Below are positions 11,927 through 25,000 of a stretch of 64,000 nt of DNA, in pieces. The stretch is from Cheilinus undulatus (lineage: Eukaryota; Chordata; Actinopteri; Labriformes; Labridae). Each line of letters starts with the position of its first letter. Position 1 is the stretch's first letter. Both the position numbers and the translations under genes were made by a program. The stretch lies in NCBI RefSeq assembly GCF_018320785.1, contig NC_054882.1:29330719-29394718 (forward strand), in the 5' to 3' direction. The notes beneath the pieces are model-generated. The model made no database searches, was not told the DNA's origin, and saw only the letters and a program-made list of their open reading frames with translations.

Positions 11927-12499
11927 TCTAAGTGGATCCTTCTCTCGCAAAGCCCGTTCACATGCTGAGGTCCCAAACCAAGTTGGAGGAGTGCGCAAAT
12001 CCTAACTCGGTCCGGTGCTGATGCTGAGCCATGAGGCTGTTTAGTATTCTCACCTCGCATCCACCCAGATCTACAGCTGGCTCTGTGTGCGCACGCCCAA
12101 ACCGCTGCTGTTACAGGATACAGACACGTGGGGAGCTCTAGTCTGAAGCATCAATGGACTCTGACGGTACTTAAAAAGTTGGCACTTTAACAGACTGCAG
12201 AGTAAATCGTTCATAATTATTCTGGCAGGAAGATACTCACAATGAAGTGACCTGAATTACTTTTAATCCGCAGGAGTCACACCTAGAGTTGTCTTAAAAT
12301 AAATACTTTAAAACATATCTGCCTGATTATAGTCAACCAATTTCCAAATTATGATAATCTACATATTATTACAGCGTGTGTATGAGAGAGATTGCTTTAT
12401 ATGCCGAATTGAAGAATGACCCAAGACTGACCAAAACAGTATTATCTATTATCCACAAGTCACGTATATGTTCTTAAAACTGATAGTACGTCAGAATTA

Positions 12500-12885
12500 C
12501 CATTATTTTTGAATGGAAATCAGCAGGCGTGGACCGTGGTGGGAAGCCTTTCCGTGCTGCCCTTGCCTACAGTCTGTCAGCCGAAGCTGTTACTAGAAAG
12601 TACAACTGGATGAGTCTGAGCCACAGTTCACACCTGAAAGGCTCAACTGGCGATTTACTGGGACTATTCTGGCGCCCTTTTGCTCTTTTCAACACGAAAC
12701 ATGACAAAACTCAAAAGCTCATCGCTGTGATGTTGCTGCCTCGTAATTAGTCGAACTAGCGTAAGCAAGCTATTTGGCTGCTAGCTCACTTATAGCTTAC
12801 TAGCGTATTAGCTACAACTTCATGTTACATTTGAACTCCCTCGCCTACGGTGGGACATAGGACATAGGCTGCCGTGTACGTCGTC
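12500..12885 (+). promoter_or_regulatory. Probable ERICH1 promoter and 5' UTR
   Basis: This is the stretch just upstream of the MAHRKE start codon. It has more CpG and GC than the flanking DNA and no obvious TATA box. It contains several copies of TAGC/GCTAG-type words, which continue just inside intron 1. The transcription start cannot be placed from sequence alone. A possible minus-strand first exon lies about 0.6-1 kb upstream, so the region could serve as a shared, divergent promoter. Confidence 0.35.
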
Positions 12886-13015
12886 ATGGCACATAGAAAA
12901 GAACGTGAGTAAGATGGATATGTCAGCAAAACTGGTAGTAAAACTCAAAAATGTCGTGTACAAGTGGCTAGCTAACGAACCTAGCTAACGGCTCTAGCTA
13001 GCTAGCTATGCTACA
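12750..13015. repeat. TAGC/GCTAG-rich tract around ERICH1 exon 1
   Basis: Repeated TAGC words lie before the start codon (about 12760-12830) and again in the first 110 bases of intron 1 (about 12965-13012, CTAGCTAGCTAG core). The exon itself interrupts the tract. Confidence 0.5.
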
Positions 13016-16000
13016 TTGTAAACAAATGCACGTGCTCGATTTTCTCTGCCACATCACTCTGATATAGATGTACAGTGTACTTAAATATGTCAGTTGCTGG
13101 CTTTAACTGATTTAAATTCAGCTTACTTTTCTATACTTCTCCCACTTAGCGTTAAGCTTTTTGGCTAAAGCCTGATGACATGTGGAGCCTTATTGGCCGG
13201 GTACTTAAAGTGTGATTTCAGTGCATTTTACTCGTACAGCGAGATTATCATGAATAATTGAATAAAAAGCATATACTCTTTAAACTGGTGTTACTGTTAT
13301 AAAGAGTGATCATGTTAAATGCTTACTTTGAGGTAAATGCTCAGGGTGTCCTAATGCCTCTTTGTTTACCTTTTTTGCAGGAATGGAAAGTAACTATGCA
13401 CAGTTACTCAAGTTACTGTAATTGAGTAGTTTTTGGGGTACTTACTACACTTTAAAATCAGCAATTTTACTTCTACTTAATTAAGTTTTAATCAGAGAAA
13501 TTGTAATTTTACATGAGTACAATATTCGTACTTTTTTCCACCACAGTTGACTACATAATGGCACGTAGTGAGAGAATGATTCCACCTCACATCCCCAAAT
13601 GGCCATAGGACACAGCAAAAAACTAAAATGTTGGTATCTCAGGGTTAAATATTTTAGATTATTAAAGTTCCAATGTGTAATTTTCACTCCATTCTGAGTA
13701 AGATGATCTTCAGCATTGACATTGATTGAGAGTGTTGATCCACCAGTGTTATTTCAAGTCAATTGATGTAAGCTTTGCCCACTGCGATTTCAAATCTGGG
13801 ATAATGTGAATTCCCCATCATGCCCTTGGGCAGATTGTTTACATGTATTTGATATTTGTTTAGTTGTATTTGGATGTTGCCTGTCGTACAGTAATCTCTG
13901 CTGGGGCTCTTTTGGTCATTCTTCTGTGGATCGTTGTTGATAATGATGTGAGAAACATTTGCACTATGAATGAAGTTATCCACTGAGTTAGGGTTCCTGC
14001 CTGTGATTTTAGCTGTTCCTTAAGGATGCATAGAGCATATTCTTAATCCATTGCCTTTCTCTAAGGCTGAATCTATACTTTGTTCTTGCTAGAGTAGACC
14101 CACCTTGACACAGATTTTCAAGAGTTACTCCACCTGTCATCCTGCAAAATATTGAACTCTTTCAAAAGTGTAGTTTAGCGTGTAGTGTGGACCAATAAAG
14201 ACACCTTAAACTGTTAAATTTAACTCTAGATTATTTTGATTAACACTGTCAATTTTGCTTGACAAAAGAGGTGTGACTTTACCTAAACAACCTGGAGGGC
14301 TATTCTCTTGTTGTTTGTGCCAATAAAGAAAAATCCTATTTTACTGGACAACTCCTCTGTAGCTCCTCAGTACTTAAAGTAGCCTAAACTATGAATAAGA
14401 TTCTTTTTACTTCTACTTGAGTGACTTTATAGACTAGTACCTTGACTTAAGTAAATTTTAACGTGAGTAACTGTACTTTTACTTGAGTACAATAGTCCTG
14501 TCCTTTTTGAGATGCAAATAAAAGTTTCCAGAAATGTCTTTATTGGAAGAAAAAAACAGATGAAGAGGCATTTATTAGTTTATTTTTCTTCTCTTCCCCA
14601 TCTGTAGTAACTAGTACAACCACATGCATTCAGCCTTTGTTTACTAAAAAACACAGTCGCTCTATAAAACCAAACACCAGAAGCTCTGTTAACTGGACTG
14701 CATTAGAGACACAAAGGGGGTTTCCACACTTGTTTCAGTGGTAAACCGCCGTAACTTACCGTTAGGTCCAAGATTGATTCATTGAATGCCAAGAAGAATG
14801 TGACATTCTACAATTCAAATACATTTAATTACCCGAAAGTCATGAACTTCACTCATATTGTGTTCCTTCTCTTGTGTCTCTCAGTATTTCAAACTAAAGT
14901 ACTCCAGAAGCTCTACCCTGCAGCTCCCAAACCTGAAAAGAAACCAAGCCCTCCAGACAATGTAGAAGTCCTGTCCAAAAAATCTTCTGTCAAAGCTACT
15001 CAAGTTGACTCTAAAGCAGGTAAGATAACGTTCAGTTTGCCAGTGATTTTGACTGCTTATGCGCTATAGCTTCTCTGAATTTGTAATTTTGATTCCTTTT
15101 TCAACACAGACAGATCTATCATAACTTTGCCATTGTCAAATATTACCGTCTTTTATTCTGTATTTCTGTTTTAGGCAATGCAGGGATGACACAGAGCGCA
15201 GCCAATCCAGGCAGGCGGCTGTACACGGTCCTGCCTCCTCCTGCAGACTATAAGATGGATTCAGAGAAATCCGACACAATGCCTCAGCAAGAAAGCGTAA
15301 ATAGCTCCAAGGACCCAGCCGGTAAGACGACTATAATGTAACATTTATGGACTTCTGCTGTGCACTATAAAGCCAGGGTAGATTTATGGTGGGGGTTTCT
15401 CTGGGTTGGTTCTCTCTAGCATTTTAGTCATTCCTCTTGTTTTACTCTGCCACTCTAGTTAAGAGATACAGGCAGTGATAATCAGTTGTATTTTTGAACA
15501 AAGAAGAACTTCAATGCAGCACAGATGGCGTTTGAGCCAAGGTGATTTCACATTGATTTATCTATTGAATTTGCTGTCAGGGTAAACTTAACCCACTTAA
15601 ATAGTTATCTGTAAAATCATCCATGTGGCTGAATCATGTGCTGCTGTAAATGCAGAGCTATGTTTTGACCTATGATGTATAGAAATGGCAGGCAGTTTTC
15701 AGCATCATTTAAAGGCTGTTTATTTTTTCCGCACTTTATCTTGTCATAAACCAGGGGAATGATTGGACGGTAATAACAGTCCCGGCTCATTATGTCGCCA
15801 TACTCATCATCTCCCTTAATGCAGACCTTCCCCCGCCTCATAGGCTTCTGCTTTACCTCAACAGAAAAGAGATTTGTTGGCTGAGATAGTGCGGTGTCTA
15901 AAGGCCCCCTCCAGAATGAATGATGTGGTTAAGTTTGATTAATTGCACCCGTCAGCCTAACAGCCCTTTAATTGGATCACATTTTTGATTTAGTGGGTAC

Positions 16001-19000
16001 TGAGCCTTGATGGAAATTGTGCACTGACGTCCTTTTAAAGTTCAGCTGAGGTCAAGCTTCAGAAGGATTGTGTTGTTGTAAATTCATGATATTGTAGGCA
16101 ATTCAATAAGAACTAGATGATGTGATAAAGTCATGATTAATGTATTAGGAGTGACTAAGACAATCTAAGTGGAAATGTTGAATGACCAAATTTGTCACTA
16201 AACTGTTTTTACACTGCTCAAGTGCAGTCTGACCTCAAAATCTTGTTATGGAAAAAAGGAATAAATCTGTACGTTCGGATATTGTCTCTGGTCGATTAGT
16301 TTTGTCACGAGACTGGATTGAGCATGCAGTAGCTCAGTAGAGCGTTTTTGTTTTTTGTTTTTTTACAAAATTGAGAAAATCTGATACTGCCTTATGCCTC
16401 CTACAGACTGTGCATTTTTAGCAAACTTTTCCTCTTCTGGCCTGCTACACTGTGCGACATGAATCTCATACGACATCATAGTTTGATACATGCGGACTAA
16501 ACAATGACAACTTTCACTTAATACCACAGAGTCGCAGGCTACGATGTACGCTAGCATGCAAAAAATAAAAGTCATCAGTGTGCGTCATCCATCTATGCCG
16601 CCAGTGCCATGGTAAAAAAAAAATGAAGCAAAGCAGCAACAAAATCATTGTAATTATAACATTCGTATGCTTAGAATAATATCTAAGATAAAGAATTTTT
16701 CTCCTTGTTAGAGTCCCACAAACTTCTGCTTTTTGGCGTTGTCTCCATTTTAATGCTAACCAGTGCAAACTTGTATGTTTGTGCCAGGACCAAAAATATC
16801 GCCACGATCGGTCATCTTTCATCAGGGACCGCCCAAAATTGCACGGTGTATACCAGGTTTTACGCAGGACTGATTTCTCAGTCTCACCTTCACACTGAGG
16901 AATATAGGTTATTGAATTATCAATGGTATTAGATCAGTATTGGCAGATTCCCAAGTGGAGAGGCCCAGACAGTGGATGGGTATAGGAAATAAAAAAGTTG
17001 CATCAGTACGTCACTATTTTACAAGCCCACCTCTCTCGCACTTGCCACTGCTGATTTGAGGCCTTTTAAAAATCACTTATGTAAAAATTACTTTTTAGGC
17101 TTTTGTAACAAAAATATGTGCCCATGGCCTGTCTACAATCCCCTCAAGTACCAGAAAAATCCATCCCCTCCCTCCCTCTCTTTGTCCACATTTCAAAAAA
17201 TGTATGCTGAAACAAGCTGTTCTCAGATTTTCCCCTCATGATATCATGTGTGGGAGTTAGCACAGCCCCCAGGTTTGATTGGCCCTCCCTGCTTGGAAGA
17301 AAGTTCAACCCTCCTCTCCTGATCCTCCTCTTGATCAGGGGAGCCACATCCATTAAGCCACATCCATTTCCTGAGATGGACGGAGTCAGGGGCAGAGTCA
17401 AACAGCTTAGTAAGATTTAAAGCCACAGACACATGAGCAGCTGTTTCTGAGCAGGGCTGAAACAGAGGAGTTTTCAGACATACAAAAATCAAATATTGGG
17501 GTGTTTTTTTCAGCAACAGACTTCACTGGCATGTTTCGGGGACCTCTGAGATCAATTTAAACTTGTATTTAAAGGGTAAAATATGTCCCCTTTAAAGGTT
17601 GTACAAGACGGGTTTGCCCAGGTTTGCAGGGTTTAGGGTTCTGGTTTTATGCTTGGTCCTGATTTACAGTGATGCTTTTGCAGCTAGAAGGCAGTATATA
17701 AAACTGTTAAGTCAGTATACATATCTACTACATAATACTTTTATCCAGGGAATAAATTTGACATCTTTTAGTTGAATTCTGTGATGCCACTGTAACTTTC
17801 TTGTATTCTACATTGAAAGACAGTGTCGTGCCAAATTCAGTACTTAATAATGCTGTTGAAATAACGCAGATCATACAGAAAGGTTAGTAAGGGGGTACTT
17901 GAAAACCTTGCTGTAGGTTTACATTCAAAATTATTCCAGGGTACATAAAAAAGGTATGAGGCTTAAGCCAGCGACCCCAGGATGTGTTTCTCTGTGCCTT
18001 GAGTTGGCCCTGCATGGGCAGTGGCTTCTCTTGGATTGCTTTTAAGCATTAGTCATTGATGCAGTGCCACTTTCTCAGCTGCATTATGTTCTGGCTGCTG
18101 GCCATTTCACCGCTCACTTCTGTGAATGGATCACTAAGAATTGGATGAGGGCTGATTTCTTTGACCTCTCAGTGCCTGGTGAGTTGTTAAAGAGAAGGGA
18201 GGTGTTAAGATGTGAAAAAGAAGCTGTTCAGCTAGGAAGAGTCCCATTACTGTGTGAGGCTCACTGCTTAGTCCAAGTCTTTCTTGGCTAAGTAATGATA
18301 CCTGGGGAGAGGTTTAACAGCTTTAAAGATGGAAATGAACTAAAAAAATGACAGCAAAGGGAATCAGACTGCAAAGCTAAATGAGAACTGCTAGAACTTG
18401 AATGATAACCTCCATAAGGTAGGAGGAATTTGTTAATTTTCTCTTTGTGTGTATATATGCACACGAGAATGAACTGCATAGCCCCCTTGTTGTTTCACCC
18501 CTCACTGATCAAGCCATAAAGTCCATCCAGCCTTACTCACAGTGATGGGAATTCCATCTCTTCTTTTAGAGATCCAGATTGTTTGGCTCAGCTCAGCTTC
18601 TGTCATGGACATAAACAAGCTGGCTCTTAGAACCAGCTCATTTACCAAAGGCACATCAGGACTAACTCTACCTTTGAAAAGCCAATGGATTGGCCAGATT
18701 CTGAGTCTGTCATCAGTCAGATCCATCTTGCAAAGCTTCAGTCCGAAATAAGAAGACCTGATTTAAGACCAGATATAAGAACATACGGACCAATCAGGGT
18801 CACTTGAGGAGAATGAGGCAGTTGCTACTGCCGTAGTTTGGTTATACTGCAGGCCAGAGCTGGAAATTGAGGTCATTGCCTACCTGCCACTGTGGTTGGT
18901 GGATTCAAAAATCTACCAGCCATTCCCTTCTTTTATGAGTCATTTTATTTTAATGAGCTGCATAAATATTGTATTGAGGTTTAGTATAATAGTTGGGGCT

Positions 19001-22000
19001 TATAGTATTCAAGTTAAAGGCTATTTATCAAATAGCATGTTTCAACTATACTGGCATGTTGTCAGTCTTGTTCATAAACAGAAGAAAAGCTTACTTTTTG
19101 GTTATTTTGAGGCTGGTTTGAGTATCCACTGCAGCAAAATGTAGATTTAACTGCAATTAAACCTCAACTGAGATGCAAGATAACCTGTTTCTTGTTATGA
19201 GCTTTTATTTTGCTTATCTGTTTGCTTCTGTGAGTCAAAGCTCTTTGTAAACCTTTGTTTTTATAAGTGCTACACAAGTAAAGGTATTATATTAGGTGAA
19301 AGACAGCAGGACGTTTCAAGAACTACTTGGGTATGTACAAGACAAAGTCAGCAAGAGATCAGGTAAACCATTTTCTTTACAGGGGTCACCAAAATAAGCA
19401 TAAACCACAAGTTTCTCACAGAAATGCTAACTTTAAAGGGCTCTTTGGTCAGTGAGCATGTTGGTCTGTTCAGTAAGAATAAGGAGGAAGCTGAGATTTA
19501 GTTCATGCCTGCCCCAGTGGCTGGTAGGTTGAGCAAATTCACCTGACACTGATTGAAAATGCACGCATTTGGCTGGTGGCGGATGCCAATGTTGACTCGT
19601 GTAGTGACTAGCTCGCATGTAGCTGGCGACAGTTTTTATCAAAACTGAACAGAACATTAGAAGAAAAGCAAAGAACCTCACATAAAGCCTTTTTTTGGTG
19701 AAAAGGATGTTTTTGCTCTTGTCCCAACTGGCTTTGTCACCAACTGGTTCCACTTATAGTTAGCAACAATAGTGGCTACTGGGCCAAGTTTACTCCAGAG
19801 CTTTTGTGTCATAGGTTATGTTGCTCTGATTGGCCCGTGATATATAAGACGATTGTCCAATCACCCTCCGAGATTTTTTTTTCAAAGGTTCTGCCCTTCC
19901 CAAACACAGACTGTTTATGGTTTTCCAGATGGATGTGAGACATGTCCCAGGTAGTGGATACGTGAAACAGTCAAGTTCACGTGTCAGGTTAGACTTGATC
20001 ATTACTTGTATTGAGTTGTCTCAGTACCCACAAACTTTATTGACTTAATAGTATTTCACTGTTTTCTTTAATAGCATGTTCATGACAAAATCAGGGAGAA
20101 AGGTGTCAAAGAGATGCAACTAGCCTCTTAGCTTGTGGCTAATTCAATCCCATTAATTCTTATTTCCATCAGCTTCATTGCATATAGCATCTAGGGATAC
20201 CGCATTGACATGCCTTCAAAGAAGATGGTTTTATACTTTTAAGCAAAGAAACCTTGTGTGGTGAGGGTGAAATTGAAGGGACTCCAGTTAGAGACCAGCA
20301 AGTGACCAGAAAGACTGGACAAATGTTGTAAGCCAAAGTGAATCGGAGAGTCACAGAAATACTTTACTATTCAAAATGGATATTAATGCAAGATGAAAGA
20401 TGGGTGAGAGAATCTTACTTGTACTGTAAAGTCATAGTTGTATTTCGTGTTAGAGCTGCAATAAATTGATGTAATTTAACAAAGCTTTGCAGCTAATCAA
20501 GGTTTTGCATTCTTGTTTCCAACAGAGGAGATCACTCATGATAGTGATGAAGAATCAAACGATGATGAGGAGGGAGAAGAACAGAAAAGAAAAAGGAGAA
20601 GGAAAAGGAAACCTGGTAATCGTAACGCTGCTACAGATGGAGCAGCATCAGTGAGCGAGTCCAGCAGAGGTCAGAGTCAGATGTCTGTGTCTGAGGGAGG
20701 AGAGCCAATCAGCAGGAACAAGAAGAGGAAGCTGAAGAAGAAACGGCACAAAGAGAAGCTTCGCTCCATGGGCCTGATGCCCCGTGCTGCTGCCCTGGAG
20801 TTTACATACCAAAGAGATGAGGAAGATAAGAATATCGAGGAAAGAGCTGCCGAGGTGGCAGACTTCTTCAGGACAACAATGAACATCTATTTATCAGATT
20901 GTAAGTATTGAACAGAGAGGTGATTGGCTTTTTGTATCTGTTCATTTCTTATTGTTCTTTCTGCTACATTTTGCAGAGCACCAGCTAAAGCTTTGCTTTT
21001 TATCTTCACATTTGGAAAAAAGATACCCTGCCAAGTGATTATTTGTTTTGGATTTTGCTGTATTCTAAGATACTAAAATCTGGTGAAATAAAGTTTACAA
21101 ACACAGAATTTCATTATTCCAAAAGCTGAAAGCATCTTAACAAAAACAATGAACAGAGGTGATTGCATTTCTATTACAGCACATCAATGCCTCTCTGAAC
21201 CATGATTTGACTGTTCCAGCTTGAATTAGACAGAAAAAGAGTCAGAAGCATTGCACCAGTAATTGGATGAATATAGCAGTGCCATTAAAAAGTACAAAAT
21301 GAAATCACTTCTTCTGAAGTTTACCAGTTATAATTGGCAGACTCCAAGTGGTGATTGGTAATCAATGGATACATCTTTGGTTCCTTTATTTGACTCTTCT
21401 TCAAGGAAACTGTGCCTAGATAAGTAACAAGCAGAGGGGCAATTTTTCACATACTGTCGAGTCACTGTGCAATCATGCTTATTTTTTAGACTTTTGAGGG
21501 GAAACAATGACAGGCTTCAAACAAGAAGTTTTTTTAATCATTTAGGCTCTTTAGTAATCAAAGTTTTATTCAAGCCTTGAACATTCCAAAATTAACATAT
21601 TGATTGAAGTGCACGATATGCTGAGGATTAGGCAGCAAGCAGTGTGAAATATAAAAGAAGCTCTTCAGTATCTGGTAGAGTTGCTTTATAAATATACAAA
21701 AACTTGTGTATGGTGATTCAGTAGACAAAAAGTCTGACTTTGAAACAAAGTCTGGACAAGTTGTAGCCTTGATCAAGTTAAAATTGATGGGAAAACAAAA
21801 ATCAATCAGTGTCTGCACTGCCAAAGATGGCACAGATTTCTTATTTTGATAGCTTTAATTAAATTCTCTTCCCTTTAATGTTTAATACAATTTTGCTTTT
21901 TTTCTTTGGCTTTTTTCCCTAGATTAGATTACCTTTTTTGGATAAATTTGTGTTGATTTTAGTGCCCCCTGTAGACAAAGGTGTCTCACCCATATGCTGA

Positions 22001-25000
22001 CTTTTTCTGCCCTGTACAAGTGTAAAGAGTCCTTCTGGTAAAAAATAGCACCCTGATTTATTTTTCATTAAAAAATTTTACTAATCCCGAAGGTAACAGA
22101 GGCCAAAATGTTCAGGCTTAAATGTCATATTAATTTTAAAATTATGTAGATTTTTTTATTATATCAAATATTTATTTCTACGTCTGTGCTAACATGCTTC
22201 AGATATTTCCAACAGTTTTAACGCCAGAGAAATTCTTAATCGTATAGTTGTGATGGTGCATTAGCTGTCACTGCAGGTTCCATGACAGAGCAGCCATGAT
22301 GGTTACAGTATGTTTATCCTTGCTGTGGAATTGCTGGATTATGTAAAAGACTGCTATATCAGTCTATTAGTAGGACACCCCCCCCCCAACACACACACAC
22401 ACACACACCCACACACACACACACCCCCCCCCACACACACACACCTCCCAACTGCCATAACATTATGGCTCAGGTCAGGTAGAGAACAGGCATGCTGCTC
22501 AGGTCCTACAAACCTCATCTGCTTCCCTCTTGTTTTGAGTTGACTGTTTTTCGCTACAGTTTTTTGCTGAACAGAATCCGAGAAGTAACAATGGAGGTGG
22601 GCAGCGCGTCTTTATTTGATGTATTTTGTTATTGTTTTGATTGGACCACCCAACCTACATGCTGTGGGTTGAATGGAAAACATTCACAAGCAAGCATAGA
22701 AATGATCAATCTCTATGCCATTGATCGTGTTTGCTTTTGTAGGTCGTGATTGATTTTTATATTTGTTTTGTAATCATGTTTTTTTTTTTTAATACTTAAA
22801 ATCCACATGGTGTCTTTAACTGACCACCTTTCTCTTCTTTATGGACCAGCCTTGTCACATTTAGACAAGCTTCCTCTCCTGTCTGAGACCATGGATGACC
22901 TTCTTCACAGCATAGCCAGTGGCGACAAGCCCACCTCTGTCTTGAAGCAGCTGTATTGCCTCAAGGTTTTAGTTCAGCAAAAAGAGACAGACAAACTGGA
23001 AAAGTCACTGGATGATCTGCAAACTGCTTCCATTATGTCTGAAGGTAAGTGAAGCAGTCAAAGCATCACAAATTAAAATCATAAACATGGTTCCCACTAG
23101 GGGCTGCACAGACTAGTCGACTTGTCAACAAGTCGACCTTACTGTTGTGTGATGAATCTTTTTTTTTTTTAAGTCAGCTAGTCACTCATCACAAGATTAG
23201 GCAATTACAATGCCTAATGTGTAGCCCTTTTAACTGATTTATCTCAGGTTTTTGACACTGTAGACCACAATTTACTGATAAATGTGCTTCATCACATTGG
23301 TATGTCATACCATGGTTTGCCAGCTGTTTGATTGTCAATGTGTTCAGATGGCTGGATCCACCTTTTCTTTTCTGGAGGTCCTAAAGGCTGGCCTCAAGAT
23401 CAGTCTTAGGACCTGTTTTATTCTGGTATGTTATATACCATATTAACCTTTGTTGTCTGCACCCGTACCAACAAATGTTTGTAAGCTGCCTGTTTATTAG
23501 GAGAATATGGATTATGATTTTCAAAATATATAAATTGTTGGTTATTTGAAACTATACCCTTCTCCTAGAATCATTCATGATTTCATCAATGACTAGTCAA
23601 AGTGGAGTCAGCTTTTATTACATGAAAGTCGACTTTAAACACTCTCAAGTCATGAAACCCCTACTTCCTACAGATCCTTGAAAAGTATTTTAAAAAGTCT
23701 TAAATTGGACATTCGAAATTTAAGGCCTTACAAAGTCTTATTTCTACCAGACAGAGGTCTTAAATTTTAGCTGACACATTGATTAAGATGTGTCTTAGTC
23801 CAATCTTGGTTTTCTAGTGAACATTATATGAATTTAATCATTATTTTATGTATAATGCTTGTCCACATTACAATAAACAGCATTTACAGCAGCGCTGCCT
23901 GTAGCCTTCATAACCTGTCGGCCCCGCTCGTCAGCTTGAGTGAGGATCAGAGACAATCATTAAGTGTCATTAAAGGAGTTATTATAAGATATTGGATATT
24001 AATAGTTTCAGAAGAGAAAAAGAAATTAATCCAGCCAAATGTTGAATGTTTTCTGCTGTCCCAGAAAACAGCAGTAAAATGTGAATGGCAGTGTGACAGC
24101 ATAGTGAGCATTCTTAAAGTTCTCTGTCTCTCTATAGAGTAATGAGCAGGGATATTACTTTTGAGCCAATATTTAGTGCCATGGCTTGTCATGTTTTAGA
24201 GAAATAGTGATGCGACGCTGACAAATTGGCATTATTTAAAAATTTAACCATAGTATGACGACAGTTGAAACAGCAAAAACAAGACAAATGATCTGAAAAT
24301 CTACAAAACGAGTCTCTGATGGAGGGAGAGAATGAGACAAGTTTGCATGTTACAGTCAGAGTAACTAAGATTCCAAAATTTTAAACTTTAAAAATGTTTC
24401 TTTCTGCAAAACTTTAACAAGTTAATCTTCTTATTTGGTGAAATCTGTAGATTATGCTATTTCAAGCTTGGCTTTATGTAAAGGTTGGCTTTGGATATTC
24501 TTTATTTTTAGGTGTAAAAGCAGTAAACAAAACTGTCGTGTGACTTGTGTTTCATATGAAATCACTCAGCACAAGCTTTATAAAGGAAATAGTGTTCTTT
24601 TCTGATTATTAATCAATAATTTTTCATTATTCTGCTTTTTAATACTCAAAACTGCTTAAGTTTGTTATGATAAATAGCACTATATGGCATATAAATAGAA
24701 TAGAGGCATTAAATTTACCAAAAAACAACATATTTGGGCATTTATGGCCAAAACAGGGCTTTGCTCTGAATCAGTGGTTCTTAACTTGTGGGGTGAGACC
24801 CAAAAGTGGATCCAGGAGCCATTTTCAGTGGCTCCTTGGTTTGTACCTGGGACAAATATGTTTCAAAAAGTCTATGATGTGCTTTTGTTTTGAAAGAAAT
24901 GTCCCCATGTCTTTGTTTCATTTTTTCTCAGTTCATGTCTTTAAAAGCTCTTTAATTTGATTTTTTAAAGTGTGTAGGAAGCCTGCATAAAGGCTTAATC

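Noticed and set aside
14782-15069. A start at MNAKKNVTFY upstream of ERICH1 exon 2
   Set aside because: The first part of this frame is intronic and precedes a good acceptor; the short MAHRKE exon gives the family-like N-terminus.
16320-16350. TAGCTCAGTAGAGC phrase resembling a tRNA D-arm
   Set aside because: No B box, anticodon stem or acceptor stem could be arranged around it.
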